NCBI RefSeq assembly: GCF_036632095.1
Contig: NZ_JAPYKW010000003.1
Span: 62,001-126,000 of the forward strand
Reading direction: 5' to 3'
Length of the DNA: 64,000 bases
DNA from: Chlamydia sp. 04-14
GTDB taxonomy: Bacteria > Chlamydiota > Chlamydiia > Chlamydiales > Chlamydiaceae
Position 1 is the stretch's first letter. Each line of letters begins with the position of its first letter. The notes beneath the pieces are model-generated. The model saw only the letters and a program-made list of their open reading frames with translations. It did not search any database and had not been told where the DNA came from. A program made the translations under genes and the position numbers. Below are positions 62,518 to 64,000 of the stretch, one piece after another.

Positions 62518-62565
62518 GTGAAATTACCCCTTTTTCTTTCCGACTCTCATTGAAGAACACAGGAG

Positions 62566-62597
62566 ATGTCGGTAGAAAAAGGGATGGCAGCGGTTAA
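62566..62597 (+). other. Orphan DUF1389 N-terminal coding sequence ending at C10 tract 3
   Basis: ATG 62566 or ATG 62584 reads (MSVEKG)MAAVNP into the tract. Joined to the headless DUF1389 copy 1 through 11 Cs it gives VNPPPPHLSKVVQERTS in one frame, comparable to MNPLP, MNPSS and MNPIQ starts in copies 2, 3 and 5. In place it meets unrelated DNA after the tract. Confidence 0.6.
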
Positions 62598-62607
62598 CCC
62601 CCCCCCC
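62598..62607 (+). repeat. C10 homopolymer tract 3
   Basis: Ten Cs between GGTTAA and GAACAGG. Third tract of the same length and orientation in the window, again at a break in gene homology. Confidence 0.95.
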
Positions 62608-62829
62608 GAACAGGAGGAGAGATTAGCGGGGTGGATAGATGTAGAAGATAAGAGGCGAAACATGAAAAATATGTTCTAAAATAAAAAGTCTTCGGATGCA
62701 TTTTAATTCAAAACATAATAATTTCACAATTAACTACTTATGATTTTTTATTAAAAGAATTAATTTATATGTGTTTTAGTTAATTTTTCTTTTCATATCT
62801 TAATAAAGATGTATTTTTAAATTCAGAAA

Positions 62830-62859
62830 TTGACAAGAGTAGGTATAAAGATACAGAAT
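62830..62859 (+). promoter_or_regulatory. Possible bioY promoter
   Basis: Perfect TTGACA at 62830-62835, then CAGAAT at 62854-62859 (spacing 18) as a weak -10, about 40 nt before the bioY ATG. TATAAA lies too close (8 nt) to pair with this -35. Confidence 0.4.
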
Positions 62860-62897
62860 AGCGCAGAAACATTAGATATCGCAGATAGGAGAGAGAG

Positions 62898-63479
62898 ATG
62901 GGTTATAGTCTGACGAAAAAATCTTGGCTGTTATCGGTATTGAATAGTCCAATAGCTAGGATCTTAGAGGGGTCGCTTTTCCTTGCTTTATTAGCAAAAA
63001 TTACCTTGCCTCTACCATTTACTCCTATTCCTGTTACTTTCCAAACTTTAGGAATTTACTGTATTGGTATGGCATGCTCTCCGATGATCGCTGTTAGTAG
63101 TGTGATTGCCTATCTATTAGAAGGGTTATTCTTTCCTGTGTTTTATAGTTCAGGGTATGGCATAGCGACTTTTTTCGGACCAACAGCAGGATACCTTTAT
63201 ACGTTTCCTCTAGTTGCGCTATTCATATCACTACTTTATCGTAGATTTAAGAGCCCTAATGGTTATGTTTTGGCATCTATTCTTGCAGCGGCGGCATCTA
63301 TCATACTATTGTTCGGGTCATTATGGCTCGCTTATTACTTTTATATGATGTCAATCACAGACACTGTAGATCTTATTCGAGGCTTACAGCTGGGTGCTGC
63401 ACCATTTGTTATTGGAGAGACACTAAAGATACTACTCGTTGTTCAAGGAAGAAAGGCTCTTCAGTTTTTCCAAAAATAG
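62898..63479 (+). CDS. bioY: Biotin transporter BioY
   Basis: 193 residues, typical BioY length, with six hydrophobic helices. The family motif for substrate binding appears as LPFTPIPVTFQTLGIYCIGM in the first third, and LEGLFFPVFYSSGYGIATFFGPTAGYLYTFP (GPTGGYL-type) in the middle. BioY is the S component of an energy-coupling factor transporter; it can act alone at low rate. ATG 62898 is preceded by AGGAGAGAGAG. It complements the biotin synthesis operon at 21023-25674, so this organism has both synthesis and uptake. Confidence 0.94.
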   Translation: MGYSLTKKSWLLSVLNSPIARILEGSLFLALLAKITLPLPFTPIPVTFQTLGIYCIGMACSPMIAVSSVIAYLLEGLFFPVFYSSGYGIATFFGPTAGYLYTFPLVALFISLLYRRFKSPNGYVLASILAAAASIILLFGSLWLAYYFYMMSITDTVDLIRGLQLGAAPFVIGETLKILLVVQGRKALQFFQK

Positions 63480-63512
63480 TATTTTTAGTTCCTTGATAAA
63501 AATTCTTTATAG

Positions 63513-63548
63513 AAAAAGGTTTCTACGTTCGTGTAGAAGCCTTTTTTT
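63513..63548. terminator. Bidirectional terminator between bioY and the Inc-like gene
   Basis: AAAAAGGTTTCTAC and GTAGAAGCCTTTTTTT form a long stem with GTTCGT loop, with A and T runs on the two sides. It ends bioY on the plus strand; the minus-strand Inc-like gene stops at 63547, at its edge. Confidence 0.9.
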
Positions 63549-63972
63549 AGTTAGATCCCTTTTCAGCGTTGCTTGAATTTTGAGAAGTCAGCGTATTCAT
63601 TAGATCGCCGTGGTTTGTAACAATCTGTTTAAGATCGTTATAATTGTTTTGTGACTCTGTCTGAGCGTGGAAAAGTTCTTTATTTTGTTTTAATAGAATG
63701 TAGTTGATTTGCTGTATTTCTTTATTTGTTTTACTTGAGATCATAAGCAAAGAGCACAAACAAATAATAGAAATTAACGAGATGATAACGCTTCCAGAAA
63801 TCATCAAAATGGGTAATGTGGGTAGCAGAATAGCCCCCGCAATACATCCTGCAAGGCCTGCGCAAATTGATAAGGCCACTAGGGTAATCGCTAGTTTAGA
63901 TTTTAGATGGAATAGCATAGGAGCATCTTCAGACGAAGGCCCTGATAATCTAAGATTACTGACTTGACTCAT
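63547..63972 (-). CDS. Inc-like inclusion membrane protein
   Basis: 141 residues. A long bilobed hydrophobic region at about residues 26-80 (LAITLVALSICAGLAGCIAG; ILMISGSVIISLISIICLCS) has a short turn between its two helices, the hallmark of chlamydial inclusion membrane proteins. The C-terminal 60 residues are polar with heptad-like spacing (NKEIQQINYILLKQNKELFH), so coiled-coil formation is likely, as in IncA. No particular Inc is recognised. Convergent with bioY, sharing a terminator. Confidence 0.7.
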   Translation of the reverse strand: MSQVSNLRLSGPSSEDAPMLFHLKSKLAITLVALSICAGLAGCIAGAILLPTLPILMISGSVIISLISIICLCSLLMISSKTNKEIQQINYILLKQNKELFHAQTESQNNYNDLKQIVTNHGDLMNTLTSQNSSNAEKGSN

Positions 63973-64000
63973 AGAAAAAATTGTATGTATTTTTGAAAGA

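Larger units (their letters stand above)
62518..62897 (+). other. Intergenic region with C10 tract 3 and a displaced DUF1389 head
   Basis: About 380 nt between the Ser/Pro-rich gene (minus) and bioY (plus). It holds ATG codons at 62566 and 62584 in one frame leading into NPPP at the C10 tract (62598-62607), which matches the MNP start of DUF1389 proteins, but what follows the tract is not DUF1389. The rest is AT-rich, with a possible bioY promoter at 62830. Confidence 0.55.

Noticed and set aside
36169..62607. Inversion between poly-C tracts
   Set aside because: All three tracts are C on the same strand, so they are direct repeats. Inversion by homologous exchange needs inverted copies. Block transposition, excision or mis-assembly fits better.
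62608..62663. Minus-strand ATG at 62663 reading into the poly-G tract as the missing Pmp head
   Set aside because: It gives only about 20 residues (MFRLLSSTSIHPANLSS...) without signal peptide or passenger repeats, and bioY begins soon after. It cannot be a Pmp N-terminus.
1..64000. CRISPR arrays, insertion sequences, prophage or rRNA
   Set aside because: No regularly spaced repeats, no transposase or phage genes and no rRNA seen. The only repeats are paralogue segments, in-gene repeats and homopolymers. XerD is the chromosomal recombinase, not a phage integrase.

Overview
The window is a 64-kb piece of a chlamydial chromosome from the Chlamydophila-type lineage (C. psittaci / abortus / felis / caviae / pneumoniae side of the genus), not C. 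trachomatis. Evidence: AT-rich DNA, a CopB/CopD/LcrH-type type III secretion cluster next to a tRNA and xerD, the late gene ltuA, the AaxABC arginine system, the aro and lysine/DAP clusters, a biotin operon, a chlamydial aromatic amino acid hydroxylase, a Pmp autotransporter and large DUF687/DUF1389 paralogue families. I do not assign a species.

Layout. 1-4270 (minus): translocator cluster, in transcription order a CT863-like protein, an LcrH/SycD chaperone, CopB2 and CopD2 (cut by the window edge). 4464-10953: tRNA-Leu, a small secreted protein, xerD, pgi, ltuA, mdh, a membrane protein and a D-amino-acid-dehydrogenase-like protein. 11125-14571 (minus): aaxA-aaxB-aaxC. 14678-20943 (minus): a HAD-like secreted protein and the tightly overlapping aroA-aroK-aroC-aroB-aroDE operon. 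21023-25674 (minus): bioB-bioF-bioD-bioA plus a fifth overlapping gene for a ferritin-like di-iron protein. 25930-29443 (minus): exported SDR-like protein, membrane-anchored Ulp1-type protease, YhhQ-type transporter and aromatic amino acid hydroxylase. 29648-33767 (plus): dapB, asd, lysC, dapA. 33899-46574 (plus): a hypervariable region with a DUF687 N-terminal half, a tandem array of DUF1389 two-TM (inclusion-membrane-like) proteins, one clear pseudogene and one divergent relative. 46762-54955 (plus): rpiA, a DUF151 nuclease, yqgE, hemL, mlaE-mlaF-mlaD and clpB. 55090-62517: a headless Pmp, a DUF687 C-terminal half, a complete DUF687 gene and a large Ser/Pro-rich protein. 62898-63972: bioY and a small Inc-like protein.

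Most striking observation. Three C10 tracts (36169-36178, 56405-56414, 62598-62607) each sit at a break in gene structure. A DUF687 gene is split: its N-terminal half ends at the first tract and its C-terminal half begins after the second, 20 kb away. The DUF1389 gene after the first tract has no N-terminus, and a matching N-terminus precedes the third tract. The Pmp ending at the second tract has no passenger domain. Reordering the blocks between tracts restores two of the genes, so the window records either block exchange at phase-variable homopolymers or mis-joined assembly at these tracts. This must be settled before the region is interpreted.

How the genes work together. The aro, dap and bio clusters supply chorismate, meso-DAP/peptidoglycan precursors and biotin. 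bioY gives a salvage route for the same vitamin. The fifth gene of the biotin operon is a candidate for the missing pimelate-forming step. The hydroxylase, AaxABC and possibly the YhhQ transporter act on host-derived amino acids or precursors. The T3SS genes, Ulp1-type protease, DUF1389/DUF687 proteins, Ser/Pro-rich protein and Pmp form the host-interaction layer.
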